A stretch of 64,000 bases of DNA from Phaeotremella fagi (GCA_001599715.1 BCHU01000012.1:930001-994000), one strand, 5' to 3'. Positions 11,645-24,150 are shown, numbered from the stretch's first letter. Made by a program: numbers and translations. The notes: a model not told the origin generated them from the sequence alone.

Positions 11645-12255
11645 TTATTCTACCAATTGCACATTCAGAGCTACCTCCCACTCCTCCGGTGACCCCAAAG
11701 CTTTCACAATAGATACAGTGTTTATTGCTACCGTCCGAGGAAACGTTCCAGTTTTGACATTGACCTTTGCAGAGATTCCATCACGTTCCTCCTTTGAGAT
11801 ATCACCATACAGTAAGCTCAAATGTGGGAAGAATGGATGCGATGGTGTCACTTTGAAGCTTGTCTCACAAGCTTGGCGCAACGCGAGCAAGCTTGCTGTT
11901 GGAGTAACGGGCGAAAGAACAGATTGGTAGTAATGTGATCCACTTTGAGCAGGTTGCAATTCTAGTCGAAAGTCGTCTAGAGGGTGTTGGATTCTAGTTT
12001 TCTCGACAGCTTCTTTAAGGGTTGTTTCAATCTCCCAGATAGGGACTGTTAAAGAAATAGGAAAGAGAAGAGTTATGTGAGGGGCAAAAACTGGTGAACC
12101 AGGTGTTTGGGATGCGAGGTCTTTGATGAGCGTTTGAAGGTATTCGGCGTCTGATCCAGAAGGCGAGAGCCAGAGGCAATATCCTGTAGATGTTAGTAGG
12201 ACATTATTACTGATATGATTGAGGACTAACCATCCAAATTGGGTGCTGAACTCAT
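11645..12255 (-). CDS. CPD1: 2H-family cyclic phosphodiesterase (Cpd1-like)
   Basis: Two exons, with a 47-nt intron (about 12185-12231). The start chosen is the ATG at 12255, giving MSSAPNLDGYCLWLSPSGSD; a more upstream ATG would leave the wrong frame after splicing. The two catalytic tetrapeptides of the 2H phosphoesterase fold are visible: HITLLFPI and HLSLLYGDIS, about 90 residues apart. Total length is about 190 residues, normal for yeast Cpd1, which opens ADP-ribose 1'',2''-cyclic phosphate formed during tRNA splicing. It is convergent with malate dehydrogenase and divergent from the next zinc-cluster gene, only about 160 bp away. Confidence 0.85.
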
Positions 12256-12414
12256 TTTGTTGTGTAAGGAATGTGATATTACGTGGAGACGTATGTTGCA
12301 CAGAGGCAACGGAAGCAAATGAGCCTACACTATGGCCTCTCGGAATTCATCCGGTCATCCGCACGTCAACCAAAACAATAACAAAATCAAACCACATATA
12401 GATATATATCCCGT

Positions 12415-15390
12415 ATGATGAAAGAGCTCGACTACGCCTATGGACCTAACAAGGTTCGGAAATTACAGGAGGGTCAAAGCGCTTCTGGCTCTGGCGCTGG
12501 TTCCGGTTCAGGTTCATCCCATTCGAACAAACCCAGGCGAGCTGCTCGAGGTGAGTGAAACCTCTCTTTTTGATCGCACTCGGAATGTTAACTGACTTGG
12601 GGCAGCTTGCGAACAATGTAGAAGCAGTAAACTTCGCTGCTTAGCTCCAGACCCATCTTCAAGTGAGACACGATGTGGTCACTGTGTAAAAATGGATCTG
12701 GTCTGTCAATATACTCGACCTCCGGTGTCTTCCGAGGGAGCCATTAATCAATTTCGTTCTGGTGAAGATGATCGATTGTTGAAGCTCGAAGAGAATGTTT
12801 CTAGATTGTTACAAGTGATGGAAGGCAGATTTATCCCTGAATCAGTCTCGCAGAATTTTGATCGAGGTCAGGGTCAGATCAACTACTCTTTCAACTCAGG
12901 TGCCAACTATACACAACTTGACGTCGACCCAAGATTGAGACCAGAGGTATCGACATCATCTCTCAACGCCCTGGCTGACTTTGCAATCTCAGGTGATCCA
13001 TCCTCCTCCAACTCCGGTCCTCAATGGTTGCCACAAAACTCCAACGTGCAATCCTTATCCAATGACCAGTTTCAGATGACGGTTCCAGGATCAGCCAGTA
13101 CTGGTCTAAGTCAACATCGTTCACCTCCAAACATTGGCTATTACTCCACCGCTATGCACAATCAATCAGACGTTCCCACAAATATATTCGACGATTCTCC
13201 CAATGTTCGATCCGATGCTGGCCTGTCTCATCAATCAAATCGCAGCGCTCAAGGACAACAACAAAACATGTCCAGTCGAGACTACGGCTCGTCTCAACCC
13301 CGGCCGATTCCCAAAGTTGCTACTTCAAGTCGAATGGCGGCTTTCACAGAACCGTCGTCCCATGAAGCTCCCTTCCGATCACTGACGTTCAACCCTGATA
13401 CTTTCAGAAACGCTGAGATCTCCAGGGAAGGGTCTGGGGAGGCTCAGGAGGGAGGGAATGTTCAAGGTGAGAGGGATTTTGGGAATGGACGTAAGACTCC
13501 TAAACAAGGGGGAGCAGACCCTATTGATCGAGGAATACTGTCAGAAGACAATGCAAGAGCTCTTTTTCTCTTGTGAGTGTTCGTTACATCTATCAAGATA
13601 TTCTGTGTCCCAGCTGATTTGACTAGTTTTCATCAAGAGATTCATTTCTTCTTGCCAATCCTACAAGAACCAATATCGTTCGATTTCGTCCGACATCGCT
13701 CCTCTTTCTTACTTTCCACCATCTTGGCTATAGCCAGTAAATACTGTTGTGGAAGTAAACTGTCTGGCGACCACAATGTCGGAATGCAAACTTCAGTTCT
13801 TACCGATTCGCAGAAACATGGAGTAGAACCGGTGACTGAAGAGAGTTGGCTACAAATTCGGGCTTTGGCAATGTCAAGCTATTTTCAAGCGTTGATATCA
13901 AAAGTTCACTGCTTGGGTAAGTGTCTGATGCTGTTGTTGTTCCGTAACGCTACTGAACCTGGTTTTAGAGGATGTACAAGCCTCACTTCTGCTCAGTGCA
14001 TTTGGGCTTGCAGACCGGGGTGGTTCACCGGATCCTTGGCTTATGACTGGGTCGGGTTATAGATTGTCCAGAAGGCTGGGGATCCATCTGGCTGCATCAA
14101 CACTCAAAGCCGGTTTGAAAGCACCAACAGCAAGACTTGTCGCAAGTTATAAAACATATCTGGCGTTGTATTCATTTGATAGATTGTGAGTGGTGCCACG
14201 AACTCGTTCTCACCAAGTCCAGCTTGACGGTTGGTTTTGGGCGCCCTGAGACGGAAGGCTATAAAGCGGAGACCATCGACACATCGTTTTTGCAAAATTA
14301 TCTAGATCAGGAAATCGCAGGAAAACCGACTGGAATCGATCTTTACATCACTCCTGAATCAGCAGCATGTATCATTGCTTATGTGGAACTCGCAAATATT
14401 GCCAGGGATTATAGTCAATTTGTCAACGTTACACTCAAGGACAGTCCCGCTTCATGTCTTTCAGTGATGGAGGGCATCAGTCGAAAATTGGACGGGTTTT
14501 CGTCAAAATGGCTTCGTGCACGTAAGTTTGAAAAATGACTGTTCTTCTAAAACATCATAGGCTCACCATTGGTTCTTAAACTTGGTCTTTCTGCTCGGCC
14601 CGTGCGAATGCTGTATAATCATATTCGACTTTGCCTCCATTCCGTACCTTTGAAGCCCATGTCGCATCCTGGAAGTCAAATATTTCTACAAGAGACACGA
14701 TTGGCTACGACTGAGGGTTCTGAATACCTGACCCAATGTTTACGAAAGGTCAGTCTCCCTACATGGTGCCTGCTCCTAACCGTTTCAGACCGAAGACTTT
14801 GCGACTGCGGTTATTCAAGCATTTGTCGATGACATTCGTGATGATGAAGATCCTGTCTTGTGCTACGCTTACGATTATGCCTGTATGGTCATCGGACATG
14901 CGGCTGCAGTGCTCCTCCGTTTAGCGAAATCGCGTGTTTGCGGGATAGAACTGTCTCGACCGATCGATTTCATGGATGGAATACCGCTTAAAACAAGACG
15001 AGATGTTGGGGTAGATCTGATGACGGCGATGCGGTACTGTGGAATGACGATCACTTCTTTGATTGAATCAAATCGCTCAGCTAATAAGTTCCCGTGCGAC
15101 ATGGCCGGGATTCTTTCCATGATAGCGAAAGAGAGTGGAATGATCATGACAGATTGGACTAGTGATAAGGTGATTAAGGTTTTAGAGGAGAGGACTGCTC
15201 CTCCAGAGTAGGTTCTGGGTTTCTCTCTGCGGAATGGATCAAACTGACCTGCTTTAGTCCTAGTCAACTGTGGGTCTTCCCCTTAGCAGAGGACAATGAT
15301 TTCCCTCCAGCTTTCGATTTTACCTTATTCACGGATTTTGACATGTCTCTTCAATCGAGTGTGTTTGACGATAATAATTTCATGGCATAG
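12415..15390 (+). CDS. Zn(II)2Cys6 transcription factor with extended cysteine loop
   Basis: The ATG at 12415 begins a Gly/Ser-rich leader (QSASGSGAGSGSGSSHS), then after one intron the cluster ACEQCRSSKLRC followed by a 12-residue loop and CGHCVKMDLVCQY. The first half is canonical, but the middle loop (LAPDPSSSETRC) is twice the usual length. A leucine-containing coiled-coil linker (LLKLEENVSRLLQVMEGR) follows, then a long Ser/Asn/Gln-rich region, and a fungal-specific domain (HQEIHFFLPILQEP, SFLLSTILAIASKYC, GYRLSRRLGIHLAAS). The true C-terminus is past a small intron at about 15208-15256 and ends DNNFMA at 15390. The 30-bp gap to the convergent dehydratase gene means overlapping 3' ends. 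Confidence 0.86.
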
Positions 15391-15420
15391 ATCAAAGGTA
15401 CATACGTGTGGAATGCAACA

Positions 15421-17080
15421 CTACTTCATAGGACTTGTTTGTTCAGCTGCACATCCTCTCCATGGATCATTCAACATTAATTGGCCTTTTTCCGTTTGCC
15501 AGAATGAGCCTTGGGGACACTCAAATTTACTAAATGCTTCATCAGTGATTTGACAAGAGTAACCTGGATCTTTTGGCGCGATGAAGTGACCATTCGCAAA
15601 CTCTGCTGGGTGGGTGAAGTACTCGTGACAATGATCGGTGTATTCTAAAAGTGTCAATGAAGAGTCTTAACAATTCACTCACCCAAAATTGACTTTTTGC
15701 CTGAGATGGCAACAAAGTCGAAATGAGAGATGTGATTACACAACTCTGGCATACCAGTGCCTCCAGAATGGGGGACAACGGGAATGCCAAACTTGGCAGC
15801 GAGGAGACAAACCGATAGAATCTCGTTGATTCCTGACAAACGAAGAGCGTCGAGTTGTACTGCATCAATTGCTTCTGCTTGCAACAACTGCTTGAACATG
15901 ACACGATTGTTGACATGTTCACCAGTAGCAACTCCGATTCCGTGGGGTTTGAGAGCTTTTCTGATTCTTGCATGACCAAGAATGTCGTCTGGTGAAGTTG
16001 GTTCTTCAATGAACCAGAGGCCAAGGTCCGCAAGTTTGGGCATGTATTCGATAGCGTACTGATTGATAAGCTTTTTGATCTTGAACCAGTACTTACGTCG
16101 ACATCCCAAAGTTGATTGACATCAGTCATGATGACCGCCTCAGGACCAACGACTTTTCGGACCATACCCAAACGTTTTCGATCGACATCAAGCCCCAATC
16201 CAACTTTGAGTTTGAAATGCTTGAAGCCAGAGTCTACAGCCTTTTTCAAGCCAGCTTCAACAACATCGTCAGGTAAACCCAACCAACCAACGCTGGTGTT
16301 GTAACCTGGAACCGCCTAGACAGTCTCAGTGAAAAGCCATTACCACGTTCTCACCTTGTTGTTAAGAGCTAGATCCATTCTCTCTTGTTTGGTTTTTGCC
16401 GTTTCCTTCAACATGGCAAGAGCTTGTTCTGGAGTGAGCTCGTCGGTGATGTATCTGAAGTCGATAACGCTAACGAGCTGCTCTGGGGTGAAATCGCAAA
16501 CGAGCTTCCAAAGTGGTTTGCCTTCAACCTTTGCCCACAAATCCCAAACTGCGTTCAAGATCGCATTGGAAGCGAGTTGCATGACTCCACGCTGGGAAGT
16601 TGGTCAATTGAATTCCGACCACCAACTCACCTCAGGAGACATGAATCGCGTTTGACCTCCCAAGAAGTTTCTGTGGGTCTCGGCAAAGTTACTTGTAAGC
16701 TGTGAGAGCTTTCTTCCAACAAATCTAGGAGCTAAGGCTTTGATGCCAGCACAAAGGACCCTGACGTTCAGCTCTGCTACCAAGGTGACACTCACTCATT
16801 ACCCTGTCCATTGCTGAACGACCATCCGACACCTTCTAGTTCTGTGTCTGTATGGTATACAATATAACCATGAGCATTTTCACCAGACGTGCTGCTCAAT
16901 ATCAGTTCTCATGAAAATTGCTTTTAGAACTTGTGTACTCACTTCATAGGATCACTCCCGATAGAATCAAGAGAGGTAGGGAAGCGAAGATCGCGAATAG
17001 TGAAGCCGGTAATCTTTGGATCAAGAGGCTATAACAAGTCAGCTCGTCACCTCAAACAGTGCTTATGCCTCACTCACCAT
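15421..17080 (-). CDS. L-galactonate/L-fuconate dehydratase, enolase superfamily
   Basis: The first coding exon is only the ATG (17078-17080), split by an intron before PLDPKITGFTIRDLRFPTSL. Later exons give VMQLASNAILNAVWDLWAKV, FRYITDELTPEQALAMLKET, the catalytic FKHFKLKVG (K-x-K), metal ligands in TDVNQLWDVD, FIEEPTSPDD and GVATGEHVNNR, and the catalytic His in VPHSGGTGMPE. The C-terminus reads FANGHFIAPKDPGY. These match the fuconate dehydratase/ENOSF1 subgroup, which includes fungal L-galactonate dehydratase (LGD1) of the D-galacturonate pathway. Which sugar acid is used cannot be decided by eye; the PL22 gene 13 kb away makes galactonate attractive. The usual GRGND turn near residue 55 appears here as NGQGN-like, an oddity. 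Confidence 0.85.
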
Positions 17081-17511
17081 GATGGTCACAATCTGATTGA
17101 AATCGATCGTTGATAAGATTAAGTTGATAGATTGGGTGTTTACAATATGATGTTGTTTTCTGAAGAAGCAAGTGAAGCAAGTTACGAGTACAGTAAGGTA
17201 AGTCAGATGGACAAATTGAAGTGGGTACTGACCTCCGGACCGCTCCCGGTTCCGATCCCGAGTTAGTGGTAGGACAGATCGGAATATGTTCCGCAGAAGC
17301 CGAGGGTCAACAAGCTTTGAAGTTAAATTAGCATCTTTTCTGAAGAGTACAGTATGTAATGGATGGTAAGGAAGGATTGCTACGTGGGACCCAAAAACTC
17401 TCGATGCAGACAAATTCACTCCGTCGAACATGAATATGCATTCATACCGCAACACGCATGGACGACTACGAGTACGACTAAATTCCCTAACGGCTTGCAA
17501 TCAAGCTACAA
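17081..17511. other. Intergenic region upstream of the sugar-acid dehydratase
   Basis: 431 bp between the dehydratase start and the end of the next minus-strand gene. It should hold the dehydratase promoter. CGGACCGCTCCCGGTTCCGATCCCG around 17236-17260 contains several CGG/CCG triplets that could be zinc-cluster sites. No gene is seen. Confidence 0.4.
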
Positions 17512-18930
17512 TCAAGCCTTCGACCATACTTGTTGTCTTTCAGCCAAGCTCTGGGTCATAGCGACGCTGAAGAATTATCAGCCAAAAATAAAAATACATT
17601 AAGAGGAGAACTCACGCTGTATCTCTTTCAGAAGTGGGTTTGATGCCCAAAACTTGATAAGAGTGGGAGCAGTCAAACCAATTGATGATAGGTACCTCAG
17701 CTCCGGTCGTACCACGAGTGACATTTGGGAAGACTTCGACAAGTTTGGTATTGTGAGGTTCAAGGACATGATCCAACAAAACTTGAATATTAAAGGTTCC
17801 TATAGATATGAACGTCAATTGAAGCCGTTGATATCTGTGCACCAACTCACGCGTCGCAACGCCAAATCTCTGTCCAGCTGCCTCCGGTAAAAGTAAAGCT
17901 TTCACATGGCATTCTGCGACATCACGAACATCACACAAAATACCTGCAGCTGCCACCGCGTCCTCAGTGGTCTTCTCACCTTGCAAGTAGGAGTACCAAT
18001 TGGCTACGGCTAGAGAAGCAAATCTTAGTTGACTGGCAGCGGGGCGTTGTTGAAACTCACAGGTGTTCAAGTTTTGAGGGGTGGATGCTTCATGAATGAT
18101 AGGGCCAAGCACGTAAGGAGGACAGATGGTGACAAGGTCGAATCTTAGAGACTATCAGTGGTTATCCACGTATTGACTTACGAGGATTTGTTGTCCTCAA
18201 CATATTTCCATGCCGCTCTCTCGGCGAGAGTCTTGCTTGCTCGGTACCAGTGCATTCTCCATGCATCCACTCCTTTCTCTTCCACTTCGTCAAGCGATTG
18301 CTGATTCCAGTCCTTTTCGGTGAAGGTCACAGTTCCAGGATCTTTGTTCTCCAGGATTCTGATACGATCGCCTCAGCCCAAACATTTACTCTAAACTCAC
18401 GATGCGTAAGAGCTGGTAATAACAACTCGACGAACTTTAGGCTCTTTTGAAGCCGCTTTGAGAACAGAGACAGTACCAGCAACTGCAGGCTTGATGAAAT
18501 CGTCGGGTTTGTCAACGTTCCAGTGAAAAGGTGAAGCAGTGTGTACAACAGCGCTGAATGACACGTGTGAGTAAAGCAAGCTCTTGAAATCCGCCATCAA
18601 CTTACTCGACTCCAACGATCGCTTCGTCGAAAGCGTTGTCCTAAATCTCAACATAGTGTTTCGCAGATATAACTTACGTTCTCAAGATCTGAGACTATCA
18701 CATAATCATATTTTTTGAAACCTTTCCCAGCGTACATTTGCTTCATCCACTCGCCTTTGGCAGCGTTTCGAGTGGTACCCCGAACTGAGTAGCCTTGCTC
18801 CAAGAGATACAAGCTAACCCAGCTGGCAATAAAGCCACTAGCACCCGTGACAAGGACTACAGAAGTTGTCAGTGATGATAGATTTCCGTCGATGAAGCTC
18901 ACCAAGTGATCCAGAATTTGGTACAGGCAT
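17512..18930 (-). CDS. NAD(P)-dependent reductase, extended SDR (dihydroflavonol-4-reductase/GRE2 type)
   Basis: The start at 18930 gives [20 protein letters not shown] after splicing; the glycine-rich [10 protein letters not shown] is the Rossmann cofactor site. Downstream are [15 protein letters not shown] (Arg expected to bind NADP phosphate), [20 protein letters not shown], and [13 protein letters not shown] preceding the Tyr-x3-Lys region, which falls in the exon around 18190-18290. The end is at 17512 after a last small exon reading [17 protein letters not shown]. Family members reduce ketones and aldehydes in the cytosol. It shares a 235-bp divergent promoter with a sugar transporter and lies next to the sugar-acid dehydratase. 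It is not of the aldo-keto reductase type used by GAR1 in galacturonate catabolism. Confidence 0.83.
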
Positions 18931-19165
18931 TTAGACAAGCGTGGAAAATTGGATATGGGGGAAAGTGGGAAATGAAAAATGCGATGCCATTTCATTATCA
19001 CGGATGTATCCATCTAGGGCACGAAAATGCCGAGGCTCCAAAAGGGTCAACTGACGACTGCTGGTCAAAGAATCGGGATCTCATCCCGCATTCCGTTCCC
19101 AGGCATATATAGACCCATGGGGTCCCAGTACAGAGGTTCCCATCCCAATTTCTTAAATTAATACA

Positions 19166-21262
19166 ATGCACACATCGTTTTCTCATCTCTCTGTAGGTGA
19201 ACCTAGATTCATGCCACACTAACTGTTCTTTTCGCAGAACAATACCAACGAAACATGGTGGCGAGATCCTTGTTTGCGAAGGAATGTGCTCCATTGTTTG
19301 GGTATCTCTCTTTGTGTTTACTACATCGGTTGTAAGTGAAAGCAATCACACGTTCATGTCGAGTTCGAATCTTACATTTGTTACACAGATGATCAAAATT
19401 TATTGAACGGTCTTCAAGTAAGCGAGGCTTGTGTTTCTCCCGTTCACAACTAATCCACCAACCTTGAAGGCGATACCCCAATGGAAAGCTTATTTCGGTA
19501 GTCCTTCTGGTAGTATACTTGGTCTCGCCACAGCCAGTATCTTCTTCCCCGCTGTTGCAACAGCATTCTTGGGCGACTTTGTCTCCAGTCGTTACGGACG
19601 TAAATGGGGAATTCGTCTAGGATCTATCTTGATTGTAAGGACTATACACGTTAAACGTACAAAATCTGATTGCCTCAGTTCATCGGGGCTTTTGTCAATG
19701 CCTTTGCTCCTAACTTCAATAGTGAGCTTAGTTTAGCATTTTTTCTGATTGCTGCTAACTGTCCCAGCGTTCATCGGTGCTAGATGGATCATTGGTGCTG
19801 GCGGTGGTATCACCAAAGTTTGTGCACCTGCTCTACTGCATGAGATCGCTCACGTAAGTTTGACCCTTCATTCGTTTCACAGGACTCTCCCTGAGACTTC
19901 TTAGCCTCGACTTCGAGCCAACCTTGGAGCTACCTACTATGCGTTCGTATTATCCCTTCGTCCTATCTTACATCAGCTTACCCAACTTACAGCTTTGCAT
20001 ACGTTGGAGGAGTCTTCGCTGCATGGCTTTGTTTTGGAGGTCTCTACATCGCAGGTGATTGGTCTGTAAGTAGAGTCTCCTGTAATTTCATTCTGTCTCT
20101 GACGGGTTATCATTCTTGACAGTGGAGATTCCCCACCCTCTTCCAAGTAGCTGGTCCTGTCATTGTAGTTGCTATACTTTTCGATGTCCCAGAGTCACCG
20201 CGATTCCTTTTACAAAAAGGCAAAGATGAAGAAGCTCTCAACGTCCTGGCCAAATTCCATGCGAATGGTCAGAGAGATGACGCTCTCGTACTTCACGAGA
20301 TTCAAGAAATAAAAGCAGCTTTGGCCGCAGAAGCTTCAACCAAGCAAGTGTCTTATCTCGACTTCTTGCGAACCCCAGCAAACAGACGTCGACTCTTTGT
20401 AGTCGTTTTCATCTCATTTGGAACCAATTGGCTTGGAAATGGTGTAGTCAGCTAGTAAGTCGTGTCAAGAGCTGTTACCCTTAGCCTTCGTGCTAATCTC
20501 TATAGTTATCTCACGCCTATCTTGAATCTCGTTGGCATCACCAAGCCGGTTGAAATCAGTGCAATCAATGGTTGTCTCGCGCTATGGAATCGTAAGTGTT
20601 TATAATAAACTTCATTGACCTATTTCAGTGATCATTGCGACTTCTGTTGCACAATTTGTCGACAAAATCGGTCGTCGTCCACTTTGGCTCATAGCAACAA
20701 CTGGGATGTTGTTTTCCTATGTCATCATCACTGCACTCTCAGCCACCTTCGCAAATACTCAAGTCGCTGCCACTGGGATTGCTGTCATTCCCTTCCTTTT
20801 CATCTTCTTTGGCTTTTACGATATCGCTTGGACAATCCAATGTTATTCATACACAACTGAGATCCTGCCTTACCACCTCAGAACCAAAGGTCTTGCTATC
20901 TTCGTTTGCGTCCAGAATCTTGCTTTGGGTGAGTTTGGATGATGGAACGGAGTCAATCATGTTGTATCTACTAATGCCCTTTTTGTTTTCTTTCCGCAGC
21001 TTTCAACAACTATGTCAACCCTATAGCCTTAGCTGCTATCCAGTGGCGATACTACACTGTCTATATCGCTACTGCCTCGGTCGCAGTCGTCGTTATCTAT
21101 TTCGTTTTCCCGGAAATCAAGGGTTTAACGATCGAAGAGATTTCACTGGTATTTGACCGCGGTGTACGCGCCGATCGCAAAGCAGTTGCTCAAGAGCTAG
21201 CCGCTCAACAAGTCGAAGGAGATGAAGTAAGAGAAGAAGGTGATCATAAAGTGGAAGCCTAG
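19166..21262 (+). CDS. MFS sugar transporter (hexose/lactose permease type)
   Basis: The start at 19166 (MHTSFSHLS) is chosen because splicing at GTAGGT puts NNTNETWWRDPCLRRNVLHC in frame; the ATG further down is out of frame. Transporter marks are GYDQNLLNGLQ in TM1, SSRYGRKWGIRLGS after TM2, IGARWIIGAGGG in TM4, DVPESPRFLLQKGKDEEAL between TM6 and TM7, DKIGRRPLWLI after TM8, and TTEILPYHLRTKGLAIF after TM10. The tail is FPEIKGLTIEEISLVFD with a charged C-terminus ending VEGDEVREEGDHKVEA. PF00083 family, plasma membrane, proton symport or facilitated sugar uptake. It is divergent from the reductase at 18930. Confidence 0.9.
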
Positions 21263-21879
21263 ATAGGTTTAACTTGGTTACGTTTGACGGTCATATTTAT
21301 GTTTTTAGGATAGGATGGGTTGATTGATGAGTGTCGATGCAAATGTCTCTTTTCGTTTCGTGACCCCTGGTCGTTGATGAATAGCATAGTTGTTGTGATG
21401 CGCTGCCTGCTGCGATGCACTCCGTTATGACAAGCTTGATAATCCGTTCAGTCCCCAAAACAGCCAGTGTTGACCTACTTATCGCCACATGCGAACGGTA
21501 TAAGGTCCTGCCAACTCAAAGCCAAGTTCTAACTTCTACTCCCAATTTCAAAAACCTTGGATCGAGAATGAAAAGTGGAGATCTCGCGCTCTTTGACACT
21601 TGGCGCGTTATATGTTGCAACAGAGAAAACAGTAGGTGTAGCAGATGGTGGAGCTCGAGCCACAAATTGCGCAAGTCTGATCTGCACTTTCATTCTGATT
21701 ATTGCAGACAATGGCAAAATCAAGAATGTCGTCGATGGAAAGGGCCCCGTCACACTGGGGCGCAAAGTGAAATACTGTAGATCAAGAAAAAGTCATGCAT
21801 TCCCAACAGACGTATACAGTACAATGTTATTACTAGCTAGAGTCTAAGATGTAATTCTAAAAGCTCTTTCTACAAAACC
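21263..21879. other. Convergent intergenic region, no gene seen
   Basis: 617 bp between two convergent 3' ends. The frames here are short, overlap antisense and have no recognisable motif. I see terminator-type T/A-rich runs only. Confidence 0.5.
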
Positions 21880-23636
21880 TTAAATAGTGTGACCCTTGTC
21901 ACCAAACTTCCAGCGGGCTGCCAAAACTGCGAGGCCAGAGACACCAAGCAGAGCACAGGTGATGGCGAATCCCATGTGGTACAATGGTGCATCGGTTGAT
22001 GGCCAGAAGAACGATCCGTAAACGGATGAAAGGTTACCAAAGCCATTGATCAAAGCAATCGAAACAGCACGTTTTTCACGACCATCGAACATGGTAATCA
22101 TCCAACTGAGGAAGAGTGGGATTCCAGTCCAGATCCCGGCACCACCGAAACACATAAAGGCGTAACTGAGTTGGAATCAGTGCTGTGACAAAAAACCCTG
22201 AGACAGAGTAACTTACCGAACTTGGTTACTTGGAACAGTAGCACAGATGATGAAAGAGACCAAGGCAAGACAGATTGCTCCGAAAAGGAAGAAAGCCTTT
22301 TGCCCAGTTCGATCGGCGAAAAATCCAGTAGTAAGAGCAATGATAAGAGCAACAATATAGATAGGTACGGTCATGTCTGAAAGTCAGCGATGTTTATCAA
22401 GCAATACTTACATTGAACCATGGAACCAGTGTATCCTAAAGAGCCCATGAGGGTGGGGAAGAAGTAGGAGATGGTACCAGTACTGTTGAAAACGTTGTAG
22501 ATGAACAAGAAGGTCTGCAAGAAGTGTCAGGACACGGCTAGAGATTTAGTAACGCTACTCACCCAGGTTTTAGGATCCTTGCAAGCGGCGAAGAACGCTT
22601 GTTTGTGTGAAAGAATAGCTGCGTTGGGGTCGTCACCTTGAGTGAGACGAACGACTGCCAAAACCTTTTCTTCTTCATTGAGCCATTTGGTGTTACCAGG
22701 GTAGTCTGTGATATTTGCATGAGTTACAATTCAGATTCAGATCATAACTTGACTCACCTGGAAGGATGAAGAATGCAACAACAGCTATGCACATAGTAAC
22801 CAAACCCTCGATGATAAACAACCATTTCCATCTGAGCCAGTCAGTATGATAGATACAAGCGAAGAGATATTTAATACTCACCCTGCCGTACCCGCAACAC
22901 CATCAAGACCAGAGATGATACCACCAGCAAGAAGTCCACCAGTTGCACCGGAAACTAATGACGCTGTGTAGAAGCCCGCAACACGCTTGGATAGCTCAAG
23001 AGGTTTATACCAGCAGGAGAGGAGTAACATGACACCGGGGAAGAATCCAGCCTCAACTAGCCCTAGCACGAATCTGAACGCGACCATACCACCAGTGGAA
23101 GTGACTCCCTTGGCTCCAATAGACATGCCTCCCTGAGACGAGATCAGCCAACGTCAAATCAGGATATAAATAAATGGACTTACCCAGCAGAACATGAGGA
23201 TTGGTAGGAAGATACTAGGTTTGGATCGAGCCAAAAGCATGTTGGATGGAATTTCATTCAAAAGATAACCCTGAATTGTCAGCTCAGCCTTGAAGAAGTT
23301 TACTCACGACGAAGAAAATAGACAGAATCAAGGAGTAATCTGCAGAGCTGAGGTTCAAGTCGGTTTGCATACCTCCAGATTTAGCGTTCTACTCGGGTCA
23401 ATGATGCACTGCGTGTGAGAAATTGAATGACTTACACCTATATTGGTACGATCGATATAGTTGAAAACATACATCAACCAGAGACATGGCAACAGTCTGA
23501 TGTCGATTTTACGAAGAAGTCGCTTCTCAGCATCTGTACCGGGAATGTAAACAGGTTCGTCGTTGTTCTTGAGCTCGGTTGGTTGAAGATCGATGTGTTC
23601 GATATCAACTTTACTATCTGATTGACGAATAGACAT
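21880..23636 (-). CDS. MFS anion:cation symporter (DAL5/TNA1-type), intact
   Basis: Seven or so exons join into about 490 residues. The N-terminal cytoplasmic region ends RKIDIRLLPCLWLMYVFNYI, followed by DRTNIG, the hallmark of the ACS family. Then come YLLNEIPSNMLLARSKPS, RFVLGLVEAGFFPGVMLLLS, GWKWLFIIEGLVTMC, TGFFADRTGQKAFFLFGAIC and GREKRAVSIALINGFGNLSS, with the last helix GFAITCALLGVSGLAVLAAR. Relatives carry allantoate, ureidosuccinate, nicotinate, pantothenate or dipeptides across the plasma membrane. A CGGGTT...AACCG palindrome lies 68 bp upstream of the start (23704-23721), like those near the oxoprolinase cluster. It is a useful intact comparison for the broken paralogue next door. 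Confidence 0.9.
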
Positions 23637-24150
23637 AGTGAGTGTGAGAAAGAGAGATAAGTGGGGAAGAGACGAGCCAGATAACCTTACTTATACCTTG
23701 TGCCGGGTTTATCAATAACCGCTTGTTTCAGGGGCTTCGTGGGCCTGGTTCACAGGGATCAATGAAATCGGCTGGAGTCTCCGGAGCGATATTCAGGGGC
23801 CTTGAGATCCCAAGGCGAAAAGGCTGAGGAAGGAGAGACTGTATAAGCGGGGTAGTAGGTGGAGGTAAACCTTGAAGTCTGGACACGAGCTGGGATGATT
23901 TTAATAAAAAGCTCAGCGATCCTACGGTACACTTGTTTGTGCAGCTAAGCGACAATGCGGTTATGGACGGATTGGTCTTGGCGCTTCCATTTAAACAAAC
24001 CTCGGTATATGATCTGTGCGCGACCAAGCACCGGTGTGATCGGACCATATTAGAAACGGACTAAGATTTTTGCGAAGCGAGAAAGCATCTAAAGTATGAA
24101 GTGTCTACCCCTTTTTCCCCAGTCCAAATTAACCCCTAGTGCACCAACCA
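23637..24150. promoter_or_regulatory. Upstream region of the DAL5-like gene
   Basis: 514 bp with no convincing gene. It contains the palindrome at 23704-23721 and the 14-mer TTGTTTCAGGGGCT (23723-23736), which recurs exactly at 26457-26470 upstream of the broken paralogue. AGGGG is a stress-response-element core in yeasts; its use here is inference. Confidence 0.45.
23704..23721. promoter_or_regulatory. CGGGTT-type palindrome, copy 1
   Basis: CGGGTTTATCAATAACCG: arms CGGGTT and AACCG in inverted orientation, 68 bp upstream of the DAL5-like start. Inverted CGG triplets are typical zinc-cluster sites. Confidence 0.45.

Noticed and set aside
17063..17500. A 145-residue minus-strand frame upstream of the dehydratase
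   Set aside because: It runs through the dehydratase promoter into its ATG and first intron; there is no similarity or separate start context.
19360..19385. Possible tRNA T-arm (GAGTTCGAATCTTAC)
   Set aside because: No matching A and B box spacing or acceptor stem was found, and it falls in the first introns of the sugar transporter.
23728..24048. A 106-residue minus-strand frame between the two ACS genes
   Set aside because: No motif, lies in the promoter of the 23636 gene and overlaps the conserved TTGTTTCAGGGGCT word.
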